Both the position numbers and the translations under genes were made by a program. 64,000 nt of DNA from Protonemura montana (lineage: Eukaryota; Arthropoda; Insecta; Plecoptera; Nemouridae), in the NCBI GenBank assembly GCA_947568835.1, contig OX387610.1:12195001-12259000 (forward strand), read 5' to 3'. Positions within the stretch are counted from its first letter, which is position 1. The number at the start of each line of letters is the position of its first letter. The notes under the pieces are model-generated. The model was not told the origin of the DNA and made no database searches. It worked only from the letters and a program-made list of their open reading frames with translations. Shown here in pieces: positions 52,493-62,910 of this stretch.

Positions 52493-55400
52493 GTTTGTCC
52501 CAAGACTCTAGAAATTATTTCTTTTCTTAATTTGTGATGAACGTGTGTACAGGATGATATGTTTTTCTAAGGGATGAAATTTAATGAGAGCAGGGCCGGG
52601 TATCAGGCAGTGAATGTCTTTCTTTTTGCTGGCAGAATGCGATGATGACGTTCGAGGAAGACAAGCTTGCGGCGGCTGCGGTGGCCCTGAAGGAGGTGGA
52701 AACACGGTGTTCACGGCCAGCTGGTTGGCTGCGCTCACTATCCCAACGCTGGTTTCCCGCCGACCCTGCGGTGAGCATCTATCTTACCGGTCTGGCCTCC
52801 TGGCCTTCAGCCATCCAACGTTGCTTAACCAGACGCCATTCCAGGACGAGGCAGACCGACTTGAGGCGCAGGTAGCTCTGGCAGATGCGCAGGTTTGCGC
52901 TGCTTTGCTCGCGCTGGTCTCGCAGCACGACGGCGCATCGCGGGTGCGCGCCGCGTGGTCCCTGCGCCGCGCTTGGCTGGCGTATCAGGCGGCGCATACC
53001 CGACTCACCGCGCTGCATCGGGCGCTTTGCCCGGGACAACACATGGGTAGGATCATTGATATTACATACTTCTGATGGGGCAAAGGCTAACACAGATAGA
53101 GCTTGCACAGATATTCCATACTTATGAGGCAAAGGCTACCACGGATAGAGCTTGCACGGATATTCCATCCTTATGGGGCAAAGTTTATCAAAGAGAGAGC
53201 TTGCAGAGATATTCTATCCTCATGGGGCAAAGACCATGACAGATAAAGCTTGCACGGAGATTACATCCTTATGGGGCAAAGACTACCACAGCTAGCTGGT
53301 AAAATAGATCTGCCATCCAGTTGGGGCAATAGCTGCTGCAAATTAAGACCACATAAATATTTTACCCTTATGAAGTTATGGGGCAAAGACCATCGCAGAC
53401 GAAGCTCACACAGATACTGAACCGATGGCAGTGGATTTATGTCTCGCAATATTTGTCCCAGGCGTGGACTTCCCCTCGTGCCCTGGACCCAGTGTTGCCA
53501 GCCCCGCGGAAGCGAGTGCTTGTGATTGGTCCGTGCCTGCCCCGAGTCCGACCCCGAGAACACCCAACGGCAGCTTTCGAAGCCCACTGGCCTATCTGGC
53601 TTCGTTCGCGACGTCGGCGACCCAGGCAAAGTGAGCAGCAACAAACTCTTTCAACCCTGAACCTGACATAACCTATAAGAAAAACATATAGATAGGTACA
53701 GGGCTAAAAAATGTCATCAAAGTTTACAAAATTGTAATGATGGGTGCTAAATAAAATATTTTTTACCTTGCAAATGTTTGTCAGATGAGCACAGTGAGTG
53801 AAGCTAGCGATGTAAAGTCTCAATTTGACTTGGAAGTACTGTGGAAAAAGTACGAGAATTTTTATACGAAAATTATTTCCTTCCTTTTATGTGTGTTTGT
53901 TAATCATCTACCAACCAAACAGGGTTTGGATTAAAGTTGCAAGAAACTTTTGAAATCTCTGCGCTTATTTAAAACAATAAAATTTATAAAATTGATTAGT
54001 ATTTTTTTTTTTCATCACGATTTATGAAAAAAAAAATTCGGACAGTAACGTTAAAATTTGCAGATGTAGTTTTCTTGGCAAAATTTTGACAGTATGAATG
54101 AAATAGCCTTTGGAGAACTGATATTCCCTCGAAAAGCATGATGGGTGTACCCCTTTCCGAGGTAAAATAAAGAAATAAAGAAGAAAATAAAATACAACTT
54201 AAATAGCGCTCGTAGACCTCTATTTGAATTATCGCTGCAGATTTCGCTGCAAAACGCACGTCATTCGAGCGACATATAACCGCACTTTTTGCAGCCCCGT
54301 GCCACAGGTGGAAGCCGAGACGGTCGCTAGGCTCCTCGCCGCTGTCAGCTTCGGCTACGGTGTGTTTCAACTGGCCGTGTCCTTGCTGCCGCCATCGTTA
54401 CTGCGCGTCGTTCACTTGCTTGGTTTCCACGGCGACAGGCGGCGCGGTATTGCTGCGTTGATGTTCGCGCGGCTTGGACAGGACATGCGCGCGCCGCTAG
54501 CTTCGTAAGTTGCGTTCTTTTCATTATTTTAAGAGAAAAAAAAATAATGAATTTTTTTTCTAGCATTTAAAAATGGTTTAATATAATATTTGAAATAATA
54601 TTGATCAAAACTATTATATAAACTAGAAGGATACATATTTCCCCATGTAAACATCCCACTAAACATAGCTCGTATTAATTATTCTTTGTTTTTCTTGATA
54701 TTTAGCATTGATTTTTTAGTAATCTACTTGTATGTTTGTCCAGCTATAGTTTACAGACTTAGGGCTGATTTCTCGGTGGCACGTTAAGTAATTAACAGAC
54801 CGCTAACAAACTAAAAACATCATCTGATTGGCTGTTGTCTAGCAAATTATTTATTAGCAGACTGTTCTTAACGGACGACTGAATAACCGGGACTTGGTCA
54901 GAGTTCTAGCGTCAATATTAATGTTCGACAGTAGCCATCAAGTAGTATTAGTAACGGCCATCCGATGGCGCTGACGGCAAACCTTTTTAACAAACTTCTA
55001 CAATTACATAATTTCAACTTGAAATATAGATACATGAATCAATAAATCAGCGAGAAAAAACTAAATCAAATTTTTTAACACTTGAAACAAAAGTGACTTC
55101 ATCTCTGGGCTATCACCATTTTGTATGATTGTTTTTAGACTCATGTCTACTTCATCTAAACTTAGCACTGGTTTTAACAAAAACTATTTCAACTGGGTTT
55201 TGAATGCTAAGTAAAGAATGTCAAAATTTCCCAACGTTTCGTAACATGTACTAGTTAGTAAGACGAAGGGGTTCAGAGCCAGTAGATGATGGTGTGGTTG
55301 AAAACGGTTTTTGCTCTGTTGAATGGTTTTTAGGTCCTAAAAAGGACCGTGTCGGTGGTCAACGTTTCGCCAGCGTTGGCGCTGGCATTCTCAAGACTGT

Positions 55401-58400
55401 GATGTGCAGCTGGTGTTGTCTGCTTTTTTATTTGTTTTGCGTTTTTTGCGCTACTTTTTGGCTCGTATAGATTTGTACTATGATAGATTATGATAGATAT
55501 GCACTTTGCTATGGCGTTATGCATGGGTACCTTGACAGGATGGAATCTCCCAAATATCACATATCTTCTATCTCTTACCATGCCTTCCACCCCTTGAAGA
55601 TTTATTTGCATATGTTTATTCTGTCATGTAGTATTATCTTGTAAATATCGCATTCCGTTCTGCTCAATTTACCTTAGAACTTGAAACCAGCTCAAGTCTA
55701 GCAAATATTGTACTTATTTTGTCCGCTAGTATTGCAAGATAAACTGAAAGGAGAACAAGGTGTTGATTCACTGAAAATTATTAAATTACACGGAACGTTT
55801 AATTTCAAATGTAAAACCATCGTACGTCTAAATGAATTCAATCTCTGGCATGGGTTCGAGAGGGCAGTGAGATCGGATCGGTAGTCAATTGTTTCAAACG
55901 CCACGAGTTTGTCTTCATATTCAGGCTGCTTCTTTGGGTCGCACTTCATTGTTGTGAACAGAACGGTCTTGCCGAACTTTGACACAATGTTCGACATTTT
56001 GTAATCACAGCATTACTTCATATTATGATGAATATTTTGAATATTAACAGTGCAATGTGAAAGCTTTACATACAAATATAAAACCCGGCCAACAACTGGG
56101 AGTTCCCGGGTTCATATCCCGGTTCGGTTACACATTCGGTTCGGCATTAATGCGTTCTACCGATAATGTTTTTAAAAAAAAGTCAAAAAGTTTTTACAAA
56201 TCTATACGAGCCAAAAAGTAGCGCAAAAAACGCAAAACAAATAAAAAAAGCAGACAACACCAGCTGCACATCACAGTCTTGAGAATGCCAGCGCCAACGC
56301 TGGCGAAACGTCGACCACCGACACGGTCCTTTTTAGGACCTAAAAACCATTCAACAGAGCAAAAACCGTTTTCAACCACACCATGTACTAGTTACTTCTT
56401 CAAATGTAAGAGCAGTCCTGACAATTTTCCGATACCAAAAGAACCACACAAAATTATAACAATTACCTAGTTCAAGTATCCTATTAGCATCTAAATAAAA
56501 TAATCATGGTCAACAACTAAAAAACTAACGTATTTTGTATTTTCTGAAATAAAATCCCGAACAACCATTTTGTCATTTTGTACCAACTTATAGTTTATGA
56601 GTCAACGGTCAGCAAATGTTCGCAGGACAGTTTAACATAGCCGCTAGGACTCAACCAGTAGACCCAATACATGATCCGTGGTTTGTATTTCGGTTCCTCT
56701 CACCACAAACTACCTACAACTTCTATCTAAAGACGGTATTCTACAGCGCCCAGTAACAATGGTGGTGAACTAAAGCGCCTGGAACGACCTAACAGCTAAA
56801 AGCATGGACAACCTGCACGGAAAACGATCATTTGAGCAGACCATAGCATTAGCACATAGAAAATAGGTAGCACCAAGACTAACAGCACAGTACAAACTTA
56901 AAACCAAACTACTAGGTAATACGGATACATTATTCAACATTTATTATTATTCATTATGTTACACTCATTTTATATTATGTAACTTTATTATGTAATCATA
57001 CGAGGTGCCAAAAATACACCATAGACCTAGAAACTAGCATAGGCCAGATTACCTACTAGCACTAACCACCGGCATACTTGTACCAAAGCTAGAAATGAAA
57101 AAATCAATGCTGTCTACTTGTGTTATGTCACCAGGCTTGCGTTGCTATGGTACCACACCATCGTGAGGCCCTTCCTGTCGCCAGACCGCGCCCGAGGGGC
57201 CGGGCTAGAGGCGGCCACGTTGCTTGTCCGGGAAGCTCGTGCCGGGCACTTTGCACAGTCAGCGCTCTTCCTGTTCTTTCAGGGACGCGTGCACCGGCTC
57301 AAGGTCAGTCCGGATATGTTCTAATTCGAGGACAGATCTGTAGCAAGGCAGGGGACAGTCCTTGTGCTGGTATCTTCTCTCACGGGCTAGACTGTAGCAA
57401 TGCAGGGGACAGTCCTTGTGCTGGTATCTTCTCTCACGGGCTAGACTGTAGCAATGCAGGGGACAGTCCTTGTGCTGGTATCTTCTCTCAAAAACTAGAC
57501 TGTAGCAATGCAGGGGACATTCCTTGTGCTGGTATCTTCTCTCACGGGCTAGACTGGAGCAATGCAGAGGACAGTCCTAGTGCTGGTATCTTCTCTCAAA
57601 GGCTAGACTGTAGCAATGCAGGGGACATTCCTTGTGCTGGTATCTTCTCTCACGGGCTTGACTGTAGCAATGCAGGGGACAGTCCTTGTGCTGGTATCTT
57701 CTCTCACGGGCTAGACTGTAGCAATGCAGGGGACATTCCTTGTGCTGGTATCTTCTCTCACGGGCTAGACTGGAGCAATGCAGAGGACAGTCCTAGTGCT
57801 GGTATCTTCTCTCAAAGGCTAGACTGTAGCAATGCAGGGGACATTCCTTGTGCTGGTATCTTCTCTCACGGGCTTGACTGTAGCAATGCAGGGGACAGTC
57901 CTTGTGCTGGTATCTTCTCTCACGGGCTAGACTGTAGCAATGCAGGGGACAGTCCTTGTGCTGGTATCTTCTCTCACGAGCTAGACTTTTTAGGTCTAAA
58001 GATAGCGTCTGTATCCTTCCAGGGCCGCGCTGATCTTGCCATGACATGCTACTCAAAAGCAGCTGTTTTGTCACGTCAACGCGAGGTGGGACTTCTGTGC
58101 CGACACGAGGCTGCCTGGTGCCGACTTTGCTTACGAGACTTCAGCGGCGCCGGCGCTGACTTCACAGCGCTGGCGCAGGATTCACGTTGGTCGACCAGGC
58201 TGTACCTTTACCTGGCAGCAGGTAGGGCTACGTTTACACTCTTGGTCTTTTCACGGGCGATTTTACAAAAACGCAGATTAAAACATTTTGACTTGGCAGC
58301 TTTTTACCTGTTAATCTATACTTCTTTTGTTGATAAAGGTGGCTATGCTAAGTATTTTGAGAGACATAATTGGAAATAATATTTTGAGAGAGACGAAGAA

Positions 58401-61091
58401 AATCCACTTGCTAAGAGTCCATGCAAATATTCCTGAGTGGAGTACTTTTTGGCACGGAGTGATTTTCCGACCTGTGGGACTTTGGGGTAATAAATTGTCA
58501 GAAAAAAATTAAATCACTTGGGGTCATATTTGTCCAACTTTCTTGTACTTGTTGCCAAGACTGCTTCGAAGACTGAGTGAAGTCTTTCACTGTCACCAAA
58601 GTTTCTTATCGTGTACCAGTTACTTTATTAAGGGTGAATTCCATAACAAAAGAATAAACAACCACCTTGTCTAGGCTTCCTAAATGCATCCTAGAAGTCT
58701 TTAGATGAAATCTTATTTAAATTGCAAACGCTTGCAATGCGCTGGGTATGTTATTATTATGAACACTATAACCGTCTCAAAAATTGATGCCTTAACGGAG
58801 ACTCGGACCTTGATCTCCACCTGTCGCGGGTGTTGCTCTGACCCATTGAGTTACTTGGATACTGGCTTTTTAGGAGGATTTTAGTGTATTTGACTTATTG
58901 TAATTTTGTCTCAAAATGCCAGTGTCCAAGTAGCTCAATGAGCTAGAGCAACACCCGCGACAGGTGGAGTTCGAGGTTCGAGTCCCCGTTTGGGCATTAA
59001 CTTTGAGACGGTTATAGTGTTCATAATAATAAAAAAAAAAAAAATTGTTGCTTAGTCTCTAATATCATTAAAGTTGATTTAAAATAAAGTTGCAAATTCA
59101 TAAGTAATTTAGTCGACTTTTTTTATCGAACATCAGTGTGTGGCGGTGCCAGTTCCCGACCGTTGCCCGCTGCGACGCCGGTGGCAACCACGTCTCCGCT
59201 CGAGTCGTTCGTAGAGCGTCGACTCGCAATGCTGCCAACCGAGCCCGCGGCCTGCCGGTTGCTAGCCTATGAACTTCTCTTCCTGTGGAATTCATTGCCA
59301 ACCATGGGACATCAAGAGCTGGAAGATATTGCCGAAGGTAAGATGTCAATAGACCACTGCCTCAGTGACATTGTCAACACAGTGTGTCAAAGTGACAAGG
59401 CTAAGCGGTGGCCGGTCCTTGGTGCTGCTGGACAGGAGCAGCCAACAGAGTGTGTCAAAGTGACAAGGCTTTGCAGTGGCCGGTCCTTGGTGCTGTTGGA
59501 CAGGAGCAGCCAACACAGTGTGTCAAAGGGACAAGGCTAAGCGGTGGCCGGTCCTTGGTGCTGTTGGACAGGAGCAGCCAACACAGTGTGTCAAAGTGAC
59601 AAGGCTAAGCGGTGGCCGGTCCTTGGTGCTGTTGGACAGGAGCAGCCAACACAGTGTGTCAAAGGGACAAGGCTAAGCGGTGGCCGGTCCTTGGTGCTGT
59701 TGGACAGGAGCAGCCAACAGAGTGTGTCAAAGTGACAAGGCTTTGCAGTGGCCGGTCCTTGGTGCTGTTGGACAGGAGCAGCCAACACAGTGTGTCAAAG
59801 GGACAAGGCTAAGCGGTGGCCGGTCCTTGGTGCTGTTGGACAGGAGCAGCCAACACAGTGTGTCAAAGTGACAAGGCTAAGCGGTGGCCGGTCCTTGGTG
59901 CTGTTGGACAGGAGCAGCCAACACAGTGTGTCAAAGGGACTAGGTTAAGCGGTGGCCGGTCCTTGGTGCTGTTGGACAGGAGCAGCCAACACGGTGTGTC
60001 AAAGGGACAAGGCTAAGCGGTGGCCGGTCCTTGGTGCTGTTGTCAAGAATAGGCTACGTGCCGGCACCGGGTTCATCCTCGGCTCCCTGCCTTGCAGACT
60101 GCGGGATGGAGGGGGTTGAGCCAATGAAAGGGCTTCGCTTGCTGCTAGCTGCCGCTTGTCTGTCGGCTCTCAACAAATGGGACGAGGCGGTGGCCGCGTT
60201 CCGGGGCTGCCTTGCGTTACGTGGAGACTCGGAAGTGGACTTGCACGTCACAGCCTTTGCGTGCCTCGAGCTCGGTCTGATTCTCAGCGCAAGCAATCAG
60301 GTGCATAGCACGCTCTTTGCTCGCTCTTTGCATGCTCAATGCCTTACCCCCAGGGATTTTAGATAACATCTTTTTTTAGAGGTTTTTTTTAGCTAGATTT
60401 TTAAAATGTTCTAGATTAGGATTTAGAGAAACAGTGTTTTTTTTTGTTTTTTTTCCAGCTTGCCAAAATGAACCTTTAAAATTGCCGTTTTAACCAAGTT
60501 TAGGATAACCCACAGAGTAAATACTACCTAAATTTCATAAAAAAAAAAAAAAAACCAAAAGAAGATTGAACAACGTTAGATCTTCTTTCTAGCATTTATA
60601 ATTATTTTTTTTAATTGCTCAAGGATTATCTTGCCACAATAAGAAGCAGACGTGGCGGAAAGATATGGCTTAAATGTTTTCAGTTGTTTCTTTATCTTCT
60701 TGGCAAGACAAATTGAATGATATAAGTTAAAACAAGAGTCAAATGGTCATCTGATTGCATTTAAAAATCACCTTTGCAATGTGCATTATCGCAGTAAGTA
60801 CTGGTGCCAAAACTTATGCGATTGTAAATATTCGCTGATAAGTGTTGATGGGACAGGAGGGGCCAGCTACTAATGGGAGTACAAAGTCCAGTCATACCAT
60901 GAAAAATATATAAAACTTAAGCGATCCTTCTCTTTTTTAATAATACAAAAACACGATAGCAATTGAAATGAGAACGGTTACAGACACGTGATGAGGGCGT
61001 GGCAATGCTCACTCGGGCCCAAACACTGCACGGCTTTGACTTCGAGAGCCGACTTCAAGCTCGTCTCCAGGCCGCGATGCGAGCTGCTTGA
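52355..61091 (+). CDS. TTC39C: TTC39C-like tetratricopeptide gene
   Basis: Tetratricopeptide-repeat protein of the TTC39 family; vertebrate TTC39C has been linked to cilia and lipid traits, but its molecular role is unclear. Ten exons (52355-52492, 52636-52770, 52845-53046, 53462-53630, 54295-54504, 57135-57303, 58023-58221, 59137-59337, 60098-60300, 60984-61091) join in phase to 577 aa, against about 583 in human. Seen: NAMMTFEEDK, AAVSFGYGVFQLAVSLLPPSLL, LLGFHGDRRRG, LALLWYHTIVRPF, FQGRVHRLK, DSRWSTRLYLYLAA, AYELLFLWNSLP, NKWDEAVAAFRGCL and a terminal GFDFESRLQARLQAA, in family order. The repeat units are all helical. Introns 3, 6 and 8 carry minisatellites. The start follows an in-frame TAA, so ATG 52355 is firm unless an upstream coding exon exists. 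Confidence 0.94.
52636..52770 (+). CDS. TTC39C: TTC39C exon 2
   Basis: 45 codons, phase 0 to 0, acceptor tgctggcag, donor CCTGCG|gtgagc. Encodes the diagnostic NAMMTFEEDKLAAAAVALKE. Confidence 0.93.
52845..53046 (+). CDS. TTC39C: TTC39C exon 3
   Basis: Acceptor cgccattccag, donor ACATGG|gtagga, phase 0 in and 1 out. Encodes the helices ALADAQVCAALLALV and AAWSLRRAWLAYQ. Confidence 0.92.
53060..53420 (+). repeat. Degenerate minisatellite, TTC39C intron 3
   Basis: About five imperfect units of 50-60 bp marked by ttatggggcaaagac, accacagatagagcttgca and cggatattccatcc. Fills nearly the whole intron. Confidence 0.8.
53462..53630 (+). CDS. TTC39C: TTC39C exon 4 (variable linker)
   Basis: Acceptor tttgtcccag, donor GCAAA|gtgagc, phase 1 in and 2 out. 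A Ser/Pro/Ala-rich stretch at the position of a variable, unstructured loop in the family. Confidence 0.82.
54295..54504 (+). CDS. TTC39C: TTC39C exon 5
   Basis: Acceptor ctttttgcag, donor GCTTC|gtaagt, phase 2 in and 2 out. Encodes VSFGYGVFQLAVSLLPPSLL and LLGFHGDRRRGIAALMFA, the strongest family signature. Confidence 0.96.
55253..56384. mobile_element. Long-arm inverted-repeat element nested in another repeat
   Basis: Arms of about 190 bp (55289-55478 and 56195-56384) mirror each other, with markers tggttgaaaacggtttttgc, ttaggtcctaaaaaggacc and tttttggctcgtatagattt. The element splits a copy of the acatgtactagtta hairpin family, which appears on both sides. Related pieces occur near 23850-23970, 61200-61260, 61975-62095 and 63650-63750. 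The interior has no convincing ORF. It lies in TTC39C intron 5. Confidence 0.75.
57135..57303 (+). CDS. TTC39C: TTC39C exon 6
   Basis: Acceptor atgtcaccag, donor CTCAAG|gtcagt, phase 2 in and 0 out. Encodes LALLWYHTIVRPFLSPD and ALFLFFQGRVHRL. The long ORF overlapping it in another frame is a repeat artefact. Confidence 0.95.
57342..57988 (+). repeat. 54-bp minisatellite (12 units), TTC39C intron 6
   Basis: The unit contains ctgtagcaatgcaggggaca and gtccttgtgctggtatcttc. Four variant types occur in the order a a b c d c a c d c a a', so a four-unit block (c d c a) appears twice. The resulting 419-codon ORF is an artefact. Confidence 0.93.
58023..58221 (+). CDS. TTC39C: TTC39C exon 7
   Basis: Acceptor gtatccttccag, donor GCAGCAG|gtaggg, phase 0 in and 1 out. 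Encodes LAMTCYSKAAVLSRQREVG and DSRWSTRLYLYLAA. Confidence 0.93.
58696..59015. mobile_element. Fold-back element with tRNA-like arms, second copy
   Basis: Left arm has gatgaaatcttatttaaatt, actataaccgtctcaaaaat and an antisense tRNA-like block; the right arm has the sense block (caagtagctcaatgagctag through gaggttcgagtccccg) and gagacggttatagtgttc, ending in a poly-A tract. It lies in TTC39C intron 7. Left-end pieces also occur at about 6150-6215. Confidence 0.75.
59137..59337 (+). CDS. TTC39C: TTC39C exon 8
   Basis: Acceptor tcgaacatcag, donor GCCGAAG|gtaaga, phase 1 in and 1 out. Encodes FVERRLAMLPTEPAACRLLA and YELLFLWNSLP. A 68-bp minisatellite begins about 45 nt after the donor. Confidence 0.92.
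59380..60052 (+). repeat. 68-bp minisatellite (about 10 units), TTC39C intron 8
   Basis: Same unit as at 40376-40690. Two variant units with ctttgcagtggccgg recur 272 bp apart, hinting at block duplication. It is followed at once by SINE body sequence (ggctacgtgccggcaccggg) that leads into the exon 9 acceptor. Confidence 0.92.
60098..60300 (+). CDS. TTC39C: TTC39C exon 9
   Basis: Acceptor ctgccttgcag, donor AATCAG|gtgcat, phase 1 in and 0 out. Encodes GLRLLLAAACLSALNKWDEA and YELG-like ACLELGLILSAS. The acceptor and its pyrimidine tract lie in SINE-like sequence. Confidence 0.93.
60984..61091 (+). CDS. TTC39C: TTC39C exon 10 (last)
   Basis: Acceptor aacggttacag, phase 0 in, 35 codons and TGA. 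Encodes LTRAQTLHGFDFESRLQARL, matching the vertebrate C-terminal SGYDFENRLHVRI. It has no usable start codon and was found by phase and similarity. Confidence 0.92.
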   Translation, partial: TRDEGVAMLTRAQTLHGFDFESRLQARLQAAMRAA

Positions 61092-61117
61092 AGACACCGC
61101 GATCACACAGCGCTGAC

Positions 61118-61123
61118 AATAAA
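61118..61123 (+). terminator. Candidate polyadenylation signal, TTC39C
   Basis: AATAAA only 27 nt after the TTC39C stop codon, which would make a very short 3' UTR. Use is inferred. Confidence 0.45.
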
Positions 61124-61261
61124 CAGACTCCCTCCACAATAGGCTACCGTGGGCAACATGGGCAATATAAGCTACACGGAAAACAAAAAACATTTTTAAT
61201 GGCAAAGTGGTTCAGAGCTGTGACCTGATGGTATTTTTTTAAATGGTTTTGCTCTTTTAAT

Positions 61262-61975
61262 TGGGTGTCTGTCATACACATGACCAGTTCTGTTCGGGAG
61301 AGAGGTTGGAGGTATGAAAGTTGGTACAGCAACTTCACTCGCCTTGCTTATCAACCTCTCGACAGCAACTTCACTTGCCTTGCTTATCAACCTCTCGACA
61401 GGAACTTCACTCGCCTTGCTCATCAACCTCTCGACAGCAACTTCATTCGCCTTGCTTATCAACCTCTCGACAGCAACTTCATTCGCCTTGCTTATCAACC
61501 TCTCAACAGCAACTTCACTCGCCTTGCTTATCAACCTCTCGACAGCAACTTCATTCGCCTTGCTTATCAACCTCTCGACAGCAACTTCATTCGCCTTGCT
61601 TATCAACCTCTCGACAGCAACTTCACTCGCCTTGCTTATCAACCTCTCGACAGCAACTTCACTCGCCTTGCTTATCAACCTCTCGACAGCAACTTCATTC
61701 GCCTTGCTTATCAACCTCTCGACAGCAACTTCATTCGCCTTGCTTCTCAACCTCTCGACAGCAACTTCATTCGCCTTGCTTATCAACCTCTCGACAGCAT
61801 GGATTTGTGTAGGAATCCAGTTGTTTAAGTTGTACCGTCCTTCGGAAGGGACGTTAAGCCGGTGGTCCCCAAGGTGCTCTTCGTGGCTACCTGCCGGCAC
61901 CGGGTTTCCCCTCCTCCCTTTTAGGCTAGTTTAAGTTCATCATCATCCACTCATTCACCGACTCCATTAATGACT
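61262..61975 (+). mobile_element. 5S-type SINE with internal 36-bp array
   Basis: Starts in the SINE body (catacacatgaccagttctg), is interrupted by a 36-bp array, then resumes with catggatttgtgtaggaatc and runs to the tail region. It splits a ttcagagc-family element (left piece near 61205-61260, right piece near 61975-62095). Confidence 0.85.
61336..61797 (+). repeat. 36-bp minisatellite (about 13 units)
   Basis: The unit is caacttcattcgccttgctt followed by atcaacctctcgacag, a stretch normally present once in the SINE body. As 36 is divisible by 3, it yields long spurious ORFs of 163-234 codons in several frames. Confidence 0.93.
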
Positions 61976-62609
61976 TGCTGTCCTAAAAAGAACATGTTCA
62001 GTCCTGAAGATGTCGACGCCAATGCCCACAAAATGGCAACTCAGGTTCTTTTTAGGACGGTAAGTCGTTCTTAACAGAGCAAAACCTTTTAATACATTAC
62101 CATCAGAAAGCATTTGGCAATACTCATTCGCCTTTCGGGCAATGATAACCACATTACAGCCCTTTCAAATACAACAACCTAATGTTAACTCGAGGTATAT
62201 TTGCCATGAAAATGCCCAAAAATGTAACTACTTTCAGCCCTAATAGTATTCCCAATTGTCTAGGCCAATTTTTAGATAGGTACAAAGTCACTTACTCAAG
62301 CCATATTTACGAACGGCGTCCAAATATTCCAGTCTTAAAATGCCAGCGCAGTTTGGCCGGCACCGCTAGTCGTCCTATTGAGATATTTTAAAAAGTTACC
62401 GCTAGTGTATTACGTAGTACTACCTACGAGAAACGGGTCTCACGTTTTCAAAGCCTTTGGCTTTTTGTTTTTATCGGAGAAACGATATTAAATGTTCCAA
62501 GAAGCTCCAACTAGGGTTTGAGAATATTCTATGTGGAATAATGCTGTATCATTTGGTTCACAAGTTTAGTCAGAGTCCCAGCGATAATTTCAAACGTTTT
62601 ACAGCTTTT

Positions 62610-62910
62610 GGTGACGGTGGTGACCACCCAATGGCGTTTGTGACCGTCCTTTTTAACAAACCTCTCAGTTAAATGATTATGACTCAAAATAATGACAGAT
62701 ATTTTTTAGTTGTTAAAAGTAAGCATTGATAAATATTGATTGAGAGTAAAACAGTCTCAAAAGCGAGTAATCTGCAAGAAATAGCAACATGAAATTTCAT
62801 AACATTTGAAATGACATACTATTCATCTCTAAGTAACATTTTTGCTGTTGTCAGAGGTTGGTAATTTTTGCGATGGCAGTCTAAAAATGAGCGCTGGAAC
62901 TCTGATTTCA
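62610..62910 (+). repeat. MITE-like family copy
   Basis: Copy of the gatacatg family (ttttaacaaacctctcag, gcgagtaatctgcaagaaat), diverged, downstream of TTC39C. Confidence 0.7.

Noticed and set aside
57120..58379. 419-codon ORF on the plus strand
   Set aside because: Most of it is the 54-bp minisatellite in an intron. The upstream exon uses another frame, and only the last part coincides with a real exon (58023-58221).
59136..60016. A ladder of near-identical 63-66 codon ORFs
   Set aside because: They are the 68-bp minisatellite read once per unit, not a gene family.
61196..61934. Four overlapping ORFs of 163-234 codons on both strands
   Set aside because: All are readings of the 36-bp array inside a SINE; the unit is a multiple of three and stop-free by chance.
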